A stretch of DNA of 8,390 nucleotides from Chloroflexota bacterium (GCA_021785115.1 JAJYGO010000038.1:1-8390); one strand, 5' to 3'; numbered from the stretch's first letter, positions 1-5,456 are shown. A program made the numbers and translations. Notes: generated by a model not told the origin, from the sequence alone.

Positions 1-23
1 GCACCAAGGGCAGCCGGGCGTAG
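1..23 (+). CDS. C-terminal tail of an upstream gene (partial)
   Basis: Reading from base 3 gives six residues, TKGSRA, and a TAG stop at 21-23. All six sense codons end in G or C, as in the strong genes of this window. The other two forward frames stay open past base 99 but have clearly lower third-position GC, so this short tail is the likeliest end of the upstream gene. Too little is present to name a product. It matters mainly because it makes 24-99 a real intergenic leader in front of the replication genes. Confidence 0.3.
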
Positions 24-50
24 AACCCGAGCGGAGCGCGAGGCGGGTGG

Positions 51-86
51 CTGTACCCCGCTCGCCTCCCCCGCTACTCGGTACAG
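51..86 (+). promoter_or_regulatory. Inverted repeat CTGTACC/GGTACAG in the replication leader
   Basis: CTGTACC at 51-57 is the exact reverse complement of GGTACAG at 80-86, with a 22-base pyrimidine-rich spacer. The right arm overlaps the first two bases of the AGGAGG ribosome site at 85-90. It could be an operator for a dimeric repressor or an RNA stem that partly masks the ribosome site. Both arms carry the GTAC core that is concentrated at 2508-2635, so a shared regulator is conceivable. No clear -35/-10 pair was seen beside it. Confidence 0.3.
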
Positions 87-99
87 GAGGTTCGATCCG

Positions 100-204
100 A
101 TGATCCGGTCCGAACGACCCCGCCCCACGGCCCCGCAGCAGACGGGCGGTGGTGGCACCCGCGACCACGGCGACGGGGAGGCTCGACAGCCCCTCCGCTC
201 GTGA
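100..204 (+). CDS. Small 34-residue ORF, possible leader peptide of the primase gene
   Basis: The product is not recognised. An AGGAGG site at 85-90 sits nine bases before the ATG at 100, one of the best ribosome sites in the window. The frame ends at TGA 202-204, sharing GTGA with the GTG start of the primase at 201, the same junction style used repeatedly downstream. About four fifths of its codons end in G or C, which fits coding sequence. The peptide is rich in Arg, Pro, Gly and Gln with no hydrophobic segment. The primase GTG has no well-spaced ribosome site of its own, so translating this frame may deliver ribosomes to it. Alternatively, the primase reading may begin in some other way and this frame is incidental. 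Confidence 0.45.
   Translation: MIRSERPRPTAPQQTGGGGTRDHGDGEARQPLRS
175..196 (+). promoter_or_regulatory. Stem-loop just before the primase start
   Basis: GGGGAGGCT at 175-183 can pair with AGCCCCTCC at 188-196 around a CGAC loop, with one A-C mismatch and one G-U pair. The only purine-rich Shine-Dalgarno-like string near the primase GTG (175-181) is buried in this stem and lies 19 bases from the start. The stem would be melted by ribosomes translating the 34-residue frame, consistent with translational coupling. The fold is by eye only. Confidence 0.35.
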
Positions 205-1115
205 GCGGCTGGAGCCTCGCCGACGTCGGCGAGGTCTACCGGGCCGCGTGGTGCCCCCGCACCGACGCCTACGCGGACTGGTCGGTGCAGGGCGAGCACT
301 GGTACGCCGTCCGCGAGGAGCTGACCGTCGCGCGCATCCTCGACGGGCTCCGCAGGGTCCGGCCCCCGGTCAGCGCCTACATGGACGACCGCGAGGGCAA
401 CACGCACGTACTGGCGGTCGACTTCGACCGCGACGACGGCTGGGACCTCGGGCTGCGGCTGGCGCGCGTCATCGCCGCCGACGGCGGTCGCCCCTACGTC
501 GAGCGCAGCCGCCGGGGATGCCACCTGTGGGCGACCAGCGAGGTGCTGCCGGGCGAGACGGTGCGGCGGGCGCTGCGCTACTGGCTGGGGCGCGTGGACC
601 GCGAGGCGGCGCGCGACCCCAAGGTCGAGGTCATGCCGATGGCGGTCCAGCGCGGGCCGGAGACGGTGGGCCACAGCCTGCGCCTGCCGCTGATGCCGCA
701 CCAGCGCACGGGGGAGCGGCACCCGCTCTGCGACCCGGACGGGAAGCCCGTCGGCGGCACGCTGGGCGAGACGATGCTGGCGGTGGCCGACACGCCGGCC
801 GCCGTGGTGCGAGCCGCCGCGGAGAAGGTCAAGGTCGGGGTAACCGAGATCAGCGTGCCCCCGTGGGCACGTCACCCGCAGCGCGAGGGCGGGGACGTGG
901 TGGCAATCCTGCAGGAGCACGGCGTCCAACGGGCCGCACCGGGCCGGACGGTGCGATGCCCCCTGCATGAGGATGGGTCGGCCAGCATGACCATCTCACG
1001 AGACTCGGAGCGGGTGTGGTGCCACGCCCCCCACTGCGACGCTTACAACGACGGGCGGGGGCTCGGAGCGGATCAGCTCGTGCGGGCGCTGACCGGAGTG
1101 CCGAGTCATGGCTGA
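201..1115 (+). CDS. Archaeo-eukaryotic-type primase/polymerase with C-terminal CHC2-like zinc motif
   Basis: The 304-residue protein has the AEP motif series in order: AVDFDRD (D74, D76) as the metal-binding DxD, SRRGCHLW (S103, H108) as the SxH nucleotide-binding motif, a VEVMP segment near 142-146 and RLPLMPHQRTG (161-171) as the third motif. Family members make RNA or DNA primers at phage and plasmid origins. Residues 253-279 read CPLH then, after 17 residues, CHAPHC, giving C253, H256, C274 and C279. This resembles the zinc ribbon of bacterial DnaG-type primases, here placed after the catalytic domain. The GTG at 201 is chosen because it shares GTGA with the preceding small frame and keeps the whole N-terminus; the next in-frame ATG (381) would remove about 60 residues before the catalytic core. 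The gene overlaps the following ATPase by eight bases. The primase-polymerase call is firm; the exact subfamily is not. Confidence 0.85.
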   Translation: MSGWSLADVGEVYRAAWCPRTDAYADWSVQGEHWYAVREELTVARILDGLRRVRPPVSAYMDDREGNTHVLAVDFDRDDGWDLGLRLARVIAADGGRPYVERSRRGCHLWATSEVLPGETVRRALRYWLGRVDREAARDPKVEVMPMAVQRGPETVGHSLRLPLMPHQRTGERHPLCDPDGKPVGGTLGETMLAVADTPAAVVRAAAEKVKVGVTEISVPPWARHPQREGGDVVAILQEHGVQRAAPGRTVRCPLHEDGSASMTISRDSERVWCHAPHCDAYNDGRGLGADQLVRALTGVPSHG

Positions 1116-2502
1116 CCTGCCGCCCGAGGGACTGTCTCAGACCCGGTTCGGGTGCCGCTACTATATCCCGGAGATCCACACGATCTTCGACGTCGTGGAC
1201 CTGCGGCGCAAGTCCGGCGAACTATGGGGCGAGCTGACGATCCGCTGCAACCTCGAAGGGGTGCGGGGCCAGCTCGACGGCAACCGACTGCGGCAGGGCA
1301 ACTTCAACTTCTCGTCGGTAACCGCCCGCCAGTCGTGGGCGAAGGCGCTGGAGGCGATGGCGCCACCGGAGCTGAACAGGCGGCTGGAGTGGGGGAACCT
1401 GCTGGAGCACGTCAGTCAGGCCGTGCTCGACAACGAGCGCACGGGAAGCATCCGCGGGGGCGTGATCACGGGCAGGCGCATGAACGGCGGAGGCCGCCCG
1501 TGGGCGGCGTGGCCGGTCCTGCCGCACCGCGAGAACGCGACGCTGTTCGCACGCGGCGGATCGGGCAAGACGGCCTTCGTCGCGACCACCGTGCTCGGGC
1601 TCGGGCTCGGCCGGTCGCTCTCGCCGGGGGTCCGCATCGACCGCCCGTACCGGGTGGCGTACCTCGACTGGGAGACGAACGTCGAGACGGCCGAGGACCT
1701 GTGGGGCCTGATTGCGGAGACGGCCAAGGTGCCCGTCCCTCCGACCATCTGGTACGAGCCGATGGAGGGCTCGCTGGAGCGGTCGCTGCCGCTCGTGTCG
1801 AACATCCTCGACAAGCACCGCGCCGACCTCGTGGTCATCGACTCAGTGGGCATGGCGCTGCTGTCGTCGGGCGACTTCTCCGACCCGTCAGAGTCCATCA
1901 TCCGGGCCTACCAGTCGCTGCGGCGGCTGGAGACGTGGGGCCTGCTGATTGACCACGTGTCGAGCGGCGACCTCCACGGCGGCAAGCCCGCGGTAAAGGC
2001 GTACGGATCAATCTACCGCATGAACCTCGCCCGGCACGCGCTCGCGCTCCACATCGGGGATCGGGCTGGAGACACGAAGCACGCGTATCTCGTCTGCCCG
2101 AAGACGAACATGGGCCGCGATGAGTGGGCGATGGCCGGGACGTTCGTGCGGTCCGACAGCGAGCTGCGGTGGGAGTTCGGGGAGCCGGACTTCGACCTGT
2201 ACGAGCGGCTGATGAACGGAGACGAGGAGGAGGAAGCCGAGACGCGCGCCACGCCGCGCATGGCCGACCGCATCCTGAGCTACCTCTTGTCATGCTTCCC
2301 GAGAGGTGCCACGACGGCCGACATCGCACGGCAGCTTCACACAACCGCGGGCATGGCGCGGAACCGACTCAACCGGCTGGCCAGTGATCAGCTCACGGCC
2401 ATCGTGGAGCGTCAGGGGCAGGAGAACGTCTGGGCGCTGACGCAGGATGGAATCAATCTCGCGCAGACGGTCGGGGCTCCGTCGTCAGAAGGAGCAGACT
2501 AG
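1108..2502 (+). CDS. RepA-like RecA-fold ATPase (probable replicative helicase or loader) with C-terminal winged helix
   Basis: The 464-residue protein carries a Walker A motif, ARGGSGKT (148-155), a YLDWET strand at 185-190 that fits the RecA/AAA_25 group, a Walker B strand LVVIDS ending at D245-S246, and LLIDHVSS (279-286) where the family has its sensor segment. An acidic linker (371-376) leads to a predicted winged helix (about 385-446) with a TTADIARQL helix, as in plasmid and phage RepA-type hexameric ATPases. The N-terminal 130 residues are not recognised. Start: ATG 1108 follows GGAGTG at 1095-1100 by seven bases and overlaps the primase stop. Coupling to a primase-polymerase is the common minimal replication pair, so it probably unwinds or loads at the origin. 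A DNA-repair ATPase is the main alternative. Third-position GC relaxes towards the 3' end. Confidence 0.85.
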   Translation: MADLPPEGLSQTRFGCRYYIPEIHTIFDVVDLRRKSGELWGELTIRCNLEGVRGQLDGNRLRQGNFNFSSVTARQSWAKALEAMAPPELNRRLEWGNLLEHVSQAVLDNERTGSIRGGVITGRRMNGGGRPWAAWPVLPHRENATLFARGGSGKTAFVATTVLGLGLGRSLSPGVRIDRPYRVAYLDWETNVETAEDLWGLIAETAKVPVPPTIWYEPMEGSLERSLPLVSNILDKHRADLVVIDSVGMALLSSGDFSDPSESIIRAYQSLRRLETWGLLIDHVSSGDLHGGKPAVKAYGSIYRMNLARHALALHIGDRAGDTKHAYLVCPKTNMGRDEWAMAGTFVRSDSELRWEFGEPDFDLYERLMNGDEEEEAETRATPRMADRILSYLLSCFPRGATTADIARQLHTTAGMARNRLNRLASDQLTAIVERQGQENVWALTQDGINLAQTVGAPSSEGAD

Positions 2503-2702
2503 TGGTCGTACCCGGTACGCGTACCCAGTACGGGATGGGGTACGCGGGGGATCTCGTGCGGTGGATCGAGGTCGGGATGGGCCACCTCGTACCGTACGCG
2601 TACCCGGTACGCGTACCCCCTCACCAAGGTCGTACCTTCCCGGCACACCCTAAAGGGTGTGTGTTGCCGGGGGTACGCCGGTACGTGGAGGAAGTCCATT
2701 GA
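2502..2702 (+). CDS. Possible 66-residue ORF spanning the palindrome cluster
   Basis: The product is not recognised. A GTG at 2502 shares one base with the TAG of the ATPase gene and lies seven bases after AAGGAG (2489-2494). The frame ends in TTGA, overlapping the TTG start of the HNH gene by four bases. Those signals favour translation through the region. Against it, most of the length is a palindrome cluster and an RNA stem-loop, which force the composition (many Val, Pro, Tyr and Arg from GTAC repeats), and about 73% of codons end in G/C, below most neighbours though like the HNH gene. It may be a true small protein, or a frame kept open only so that ribosomes pass through to the HNH start. 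Confidence 0.3.
   Translation: MVVPGTRTQYGMGYAGDLVRWIEVGMGHLVPYAYPVRVPPHQGRTFPAHPKGCVLPGVRRYVEEVH
2507..2618 (+). repeat. GTAC-centred palindrome cluster with two exact 20-bp direct repeats
   Basis: The 20-base string at 2507-2526 recurs exactly at 2599-2618. Each copy contains the perfect 12-bp palindrome GGTACGCGTACC (2514-2525 and 2606-2617) overlapped by a second dyad, CGTACC-C-GGTACG. A further related arm, CGTACGCGTAC, occupies 2593-2603. Ten GTAC tetramers occur between 2508 and 2616. The cluster lies directly after the primase and ATPase genes, a usual place for iterons or an origin, and directly before the HNH gene, where an operator array would also make sense. No DnaA-box-like sequence or AT-rich unwinding stretch was seen. 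The repeat structure is certain; its role is inferred. Confidence 0.75.
2631..2677 (+). promoter_or_regulatory. Long interrupted stem-loop ahead of the HNH gene
   Basis: Three nested stems share one axis: CGTACC/GGTACG (2631-2636 with 2672-2677), CCCGG/CCGGG (2639-2643 with 2667-2671) and CACACCC/GGGTGTG (2644-2650 with 2655-2661), closed by a TAAA loop. Two unpaired bases on the left and a five-base TGTTG bulge on the right interrupt it. The GGAGG ribosome site of the HNH gene starts ten bases later. No T-run follows, so it is a poor intrinsic terminator. Reasonable roles are control of HNH translation, a protected mRNA 5' end, or a single-strand origin or nicking hairpin. Confidence 0.5.
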
Positions 2703-3454
2703 ACCGATACGTGAGCCCCCGGCTGAGACTGGCGATCCTAGAACGCGACGGGTACCGGTGCGCGTACTGTGGAAGGACGTCGACGGATACGCGCCTAGAA
2801 ATCGACCATGTACTGGCAGTGGCGCGAGGCGGTAGATCGGAGGGGGCGAACCTCGTCACGGCATGCGAGGACTGCAACCGAGCGAAGGGCGCTCGGTCGG
2901 TAAGGCTACCGGAGCACGTCGCTCTTCGCGAACCCCCGCTCATGGTCGTGGCGCGACCCCGCGGGGCGAACGCGTCCGTCTGGCAGCGGGAGGCAGACCG
3001 GCGCTGGCCCGACGCCATGGACATGGTCGAGCCCGCGACGATGGACGGACGGTTCGCCTCCGTCGCGTGGTGCACGACGCTGACCGTTCACCTGTTGCCG
3101 ACTCAGGCCGACGGGGAGGGCGCGAAGCGGATCATCGACAACATCGGGTGTGGCCACTCCTGCTGGGGAGACCACGAGGTCGTGGATCTGGCGGCCCCCG
3201 AAGTGATTACAGTCCCCGCCGAGCTGCGGCGCGTGCGTCGTCGGCTCCAGCACATTCTCGGCTGCGCGATCTGCATGGAGACGACGGACGGACTGGCTCC
3301 GGCGGCAGCCAAGCGCCGCGGCAATGACCGAGTGGAACGCATGCTCATGGAGCGCTGGGATAAGGTCCGGCCTGTCAGGCACCGCCGGAGGCCACAGCGT
3401 GAGGCTCTTCAGGAGTGGGAAGAGGAATGGACTAAGCTCGCGTTCGGAGGCTAG
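2699..3454 (+). CDS. HNH-domain endonuclease-like protein with an unrecognised Cys-containing C-terminal region
   Basis: Starting at TTG 2699, seven bases after GGAGG (2687-2691), the protein has 251 residues. Residues 18-63 form a clear HNH/McrA-type fold: CAYC (C21, C24), EIDHV (D36, H37), N51, C56-x2-C59, N60 and K63. The four cysteines suit structural zinc; D36-H37, N51 and N60 fit the metal-dependent nuclease site, with Asn in place of the final His. Members include homing, restriction and packaging nucleases. The remaining 185 or so residues are not recognised; they hold CGHSCWGDH near 154-162, a CAIC motif near 192-195 and a basic tail, suggesting a second metal site or DNA-binding part. 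An upstream start would give non-family N-terminal residues and read through the stem-loop. Codons such as CTA, AGA, CGA, GAA and GTA are much commoner than in neighbours, a sign of separate origin. Confidence 0.85.
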   Translation: MNRYVSPRLRLAILERDGYRCAYCGRTSTDTRLEIDHVLAVARGGRSEGANLVTACEDCNRAKGARSVRLPEHVALREPPLMVVARPRGANASVWQREADRRWPDAMDMVEPATMDGRFASVAWCTTLTVHLLPTQADGEGAKRIIDNIGCGHSCWGDHEVVDLAAPEVITVPAELRRVRRRLQHILGCAICMETTDGLAPAAAKRRGNDRVERMLMERWDKVRPVRHRRRPQREALQEWEEEWTKLAFGG

Positions 3455-3475
3455 CCGGGAGTCGGCACCGGAGGG

Positions 3476-3481
3476 TATGAT
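3476..3481 (+). promoter_or_regulatory. Candidate -10 element TATGAT
   Basis: TATGAT at 3476-3481 matches the bacterial -10 consensus at five of six positions, in the only sizeable gap before the ParB-like gene. No good -35 was found 16-18 bases upstream. If used, it would give the ParB-like gene a leader of about 130 bases containing the stem-loop at 3537-3584. The call rests on one hexamer and is weak. Confidence 0.2.
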
Positions 3482-3536
3482 GGCGACGAGAGGAGATGGA
3501 GCTGCCGAGAGGCGCCCCTCCCTCCTCCCTTTGCTG

Positions 3537-3584
3537 GCGTCGGACCCCGGTGCGTTCCGAGAGGGACAGGCCGGGGTTCGGCGT
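3537..3584 (+). ncRNA. Structured RNA element: 14-pair stem topped by a GNRA hairpin, 5' of the ParB-like gene
   Basis: Bases 3537-3550 pair without interruption with 3571-3584 (11 Watson-Crick and 3 G-U pairs). Inside, a small symmetric TGC/AGG internal loop leads to a second stem, GTTCC (3554-3558) with GGGAC (3563-3567), closed by a GAGA tetraloop of the GNRA class. The internal order and tetraloop suggest selection as RNA. It ends 32 bases before the ParB-like ATG, whose own ribosome site (AGGAAGGGGAG, 3602-3612) lies outside the stem. A pyrimidine tract (3515-3532) containing CCTCCTCCC, an anti-Shine-Dalgarno-like string, precedes it. It could be a cis-regulatory leader, an RNase III site, a U-less terminator or part of a small RNA. 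No known riboswitch class was recognised. Confidence 0.5.
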
Positions 3585-3616
3585 GTCTGGAGCACGACAG
3601 CAGGAAGGGGAGCACC

Positions 3617-4339
3617 ATGACCGAGGCCGAGTCGGGCCGCAGCGGACGGAAGCCGTGGAGGAACCGCATCGTCGGCCACGGCGAGGAGGACCCCGCGAAG
3701 CTGCTGGCGAACCCCGCGAACGCGCGGCGGCACCCCGGCCCACAGCGCGACGCTCTGCGGGGCGCCATGCACCGCGTCGGCTGGGTGGACGAGGTGCTGG
3801 TGAACCGCACCACGGGCTACATCGTGGACGGCCACCTTCGCGTCGAGGAGGCCGCGACGCGCGGCGACCCCAGCGTGCCGGTGATGTACGTCGAGCTGTC
3901 GCCGGAGGAGGAGCGGCTGGTGCTGGCCTCGCTCGACCCCATCGCGGCGATGGCGGAGTACGACCGCGAGCAGCTCGACGTCCTGCTCTCCGACCTCCGG
4001 GCGGGCGACGCGGGGCTCGACGCCCTGCTGGCGGCGCTGCGCGGCGAGCGCGAGGTGCTGACCTACGAGGACCGCATGGCCGAGTGGAAGGGGATGCCGG
4101 AGTACGTCAGCGAGGACAAGATGGCGCACCGCCGCCTGATCGTCCAGATCGCGACCCCCGACGATCTCCCCCGCTTCGCGGCCATGATCGGGCAGGAGAT
4201 CGGCCCCACGCAGGTGACGGTGTGGATTCCCCCGGAGGCGCAGGACCGCATGGCGCTGCGCAGCCTGCGGGTGGTGGGGGACTCCACCCCGGACCTCGCG
4301 GAGCCGGAGATCGCAGACGGTGAGGAGCCGGAGGAGTGA
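3617..4339 (+). CDS. ParB/sulfiredoxin-fold protein with phage C-terminal extension, linked to DNA modification
   Basis: The 240-residue protein has an N-terminal ParB-like domain (about 16-110): LLANPANARRHP, then DGHLRVEEA (D71, G72, H73, R75), the nucleotide-binding GHxR signature, and a YVELSPEEERLVLASLD strand-helix unit. It lacks the helix-turn-helix and dimer domain of chromosome-partition ParB, so partition is unlikely. The C-terminus carries WKGMPEYVSED (about 156-166) followed by LIVQIAT, IGQEIG and VTVWIPPE, a pattern I associate with phage ParB-like proteins found beside TET-associated glycosyltransferases. Start: ATG 3617 follows AGGAAGGGGAG by four bases. The stop shares GTGA with the glycosyltransferase start, so the two are co-translated. 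In such cassettes the ParB-like domain has been proposed to act as an ATP/CTP-using or nuclease partner; the reaction here is not known. Confidence 0.85.
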   Translation: MTEAESGRSGRKPWRNRIVGHGEEDPAKLLANPANARRHPGPQRDALRGAMHRVGWVDEVLVNRTTGYIVDGHLRVEEAATRGDPSVPVMYVELSPEEERLVLASLDPIAAMAEYDREQLDVLLSDLRAGDAGLDALLAALRGEREVLTYEDRMAEWKGMPEYVSEDKMAHRRLIVQIATPDDLPRFAAMIGQEIGPTQVTVWIPPEAQDRMALRSLRVVGDSTPDLAEPEIADGEEPEE

Positions 4340-5253
4340 ACCCGAGGCAGCCGGTCTACATCGTCAGCAAGGGGCGCTGGCAGCCGGAGCGGGGCCTGAC
4401 CACGCGCTACCTGCACCGCATGGGCGTGCCGCACTACATCGTCGTGGAGGGGCAGGAGCGGAAGGACTACGAGGCCACCGCCGGGCCGCTGGCGACCATC
4501 CTCACGCTCGACCCCGAGTACCAGCGCACCTTCGACACGTGCGACCCGGCGCTCGACGACAGGCTGGGGCCGGGGAGCGGCCCGCCGCGCAACTTCGCGT
4601 GGGACCACGCCAAGGCGGACGGGTTCCCGTGGTACTGGTGCATGGACGACAACATCCGCGGGTTCTACCGCCTGACCCGGAACCGCAAGTACATGGTCAC
4701 CGACGGCACGATCCTGCGGGCGATGGAGGACTTCGTCGACCGCTACGAGAACGTGGCGATGGCGGGGCCGAACTACGACTTCTTCGCGCCAGCCCGCCAG
4801 CGGCTCTCACCGTTCGAGCAGAACACCCGGATATACAGCTGCAACCTCATCAGGACCGACCTGCCGTACCGCTGGCGGTGCCGCTTCAACGAGGACACCG
4901 ACCTCTCGCTGCGGATGCTCAAGGACGGCTGGTGCACGATCCTGTTCTGGGCGTTCCTTGCCAAGAAGGCGGTCACGCAGTCGGTATCCGGCGGCTACGC
5001 GGAGATCTACCGCGAGTTCGGGACGATCCCCAAGACCGAGGTGCTGCTGAAGCTGCACCCGGACGTGACGCGCATGTTCTGGCGGTACGGGCGGTGGCAC
5101 CACTACGTCGATTACACGGCGTTCCGCCGGAACAAGCTGCGGCTGAAGCCCGGCGTCGTGATCCCCGACGAGCCGAACGAGTACGGCATGAAGCTGGAGC
5201 GGAGGACGGGAGACGAGTGGCGCCCGGCGGACGAACCCACCTACCGCGTGTGA
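4336..5253 (+). CDS. TET-associated-type glycosyltransferase (TAGT family), putative DNA-base glycosyltransferase
   Basis: The 305-residue protein looks like a GT-A-fold transferase. Seen in order are PVYIVSKGRW (6-15), YIVVEGQE (34-41), PPRNFAWDHA (83-92), WCMDDN (101-106) as the acidic metal/nucleotide-sugar motif, IYSCNLIRTDLPYRW (166-180), and RFNEDTDLSLRMLKDGWCT (183-201). The NEDTD block and the following FLAKKAVTQ segment match my memory of the TAGT family, defined by comparative genomics of phage base hypermodification. Members are predicted to transfer a sugar to an oxidised or hydroxymethylated base. Start: GTG 4336 shares GTGA with the ParB-like gene. Codons end almost always in G/C. 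No oxygenase, thymidylate-synthase-like hydroxymethylase or sugar-nucleotide gene is in the window, so acceptor and donor are unknown. A general glycosyltransferase family 2 enzyme is the alternative. Confidence 0.85.
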   Translation: MNPRQPVYIVSKGRWQPERGLTTRYLHRMGVPHYIVVEGQERKDYEATAGPLATILTLDPEYQRTFDTCDPALDDRLGPGSGPPRNFAWDHAKADGFPWYWCMDDNIRGFYRLTRNRKYMVTDGTILRAMEDFVDRYENVAMAGPNYDFFAPARQRLSPFEQNTRIYSCNLIRTDLPYRWRCRFNEDTDLSLRMLKDGWCTILFWAFLAKKAVTQSVSGGYAEIYREFGTIPKTEVLLKLHPDVTRMFWRYGRWHHYVDYTAFRRNKLRLKPGVVIPDEPNEYGMKLERRTGDEWRPADEPTYRV

Positions 5254-5456
5254 CGCTGGTCGGCGAGGCGCCCGGCCCGCGCGTAGTCCGACTGCGGCGG
5301 CCGGGCGAGGCGCTGACGGGGAGGGCGGGGGACCGTCTGGCGGCGCTGGCTGGCGTCGACCGCTGGACCTACCTGCGTCGCACCGAGGCGGCGGCGTTCC
5401 TGTCGGCCGCGCTGGCCCAGCCCATACCCATTGACAGACTCACGGCGATGGGGTAA
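5250..5456 (+). CDS. Very short uracil-DNA-glycosylase-like protein, probably truncated
   Basis: The 68-residue product starts at a GTG that shares GTGA with the glycosyltransferase stop. Its N-terminus, VTLVGEAPG, is the first active-site motif of the uracil-DNA glycosylase superfamily, and LTGRAGDRLAALAGV (22-36) matches the substrate-channel helix that usually follows. Full members have roughly 150-230 residues and end with a second, HPS/HPG-type motif; here the frame stops soon after, no cysteines for an iron-sulfur cluster are present, and no other frame continues the family pattern. It is either a decayed gene whose 3' end was taken over by the promoter at 5431-5459, or a minimal binding domain kept for another purpose. 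There is no good ribosome site, so translation should depend on the upstream gene. Catalysis is doubtful. Confidence 0.5.
   Translation: MTLVGEAPGPRVVRLRRPGEALTGRAGDRLAALAGVDRWTYLRRTEAAAFLSAALAQPIPIDRLTAMG

Noticed and set aside
87..105. tRNA-like T-loop string GGTTCGATCC.
   Set aside because: The bases flanking TTCGATC do not form the five-pair T stem, and no acceptor or anticodon arm is present in the 90 bases upstream.
2507..2618. CRISPR array.
   Set aside because: The two repeats are palindromic, separated by 72 bases that themselves hold related motifs, and there is no regular repeat-spacer series or cas gene.
2639..2671. Rho-independent terminator after the replication genes.
   Set aside because: The stem is followed by G-rich sequence without a T-run and leads straight into a ribosome site.
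3477..3620. Open frame of about 47 codons ending in ATGA on the ParB-like start.
   Set aside because: The ribosome site is too close to its ATG, only about 63% of codons end in G/C, and the frame is filled by the RNA stem-loop and pyrimidine tract.
2906..4129. Long minus-strand open frame of 407 codons.
   Set aside because: It runs antisense across parts of the HNH and ParB-like genes and the gap between them, and reads as Arg/His/Val-rich sequence typical of shadow frames in GC-rich DNA.
3617..4339. Chromosome/plasmid partition ParB with a parS site nearby.
   Set aside because: The protein lacks the helix-turn-helix and dimer domain of partition ParB, no ParA gene is adjacent, and no parS-like sequence was seen.
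4320..5249. Plus-strand frame running alongside the glycosyltransferase into the UDG-like gene.
   Set aside because: It is low-complexity Arg/Ala/Gly/Pro over the glycosyltransferase; only the part from GTG 5250 shows a recognisable motif.
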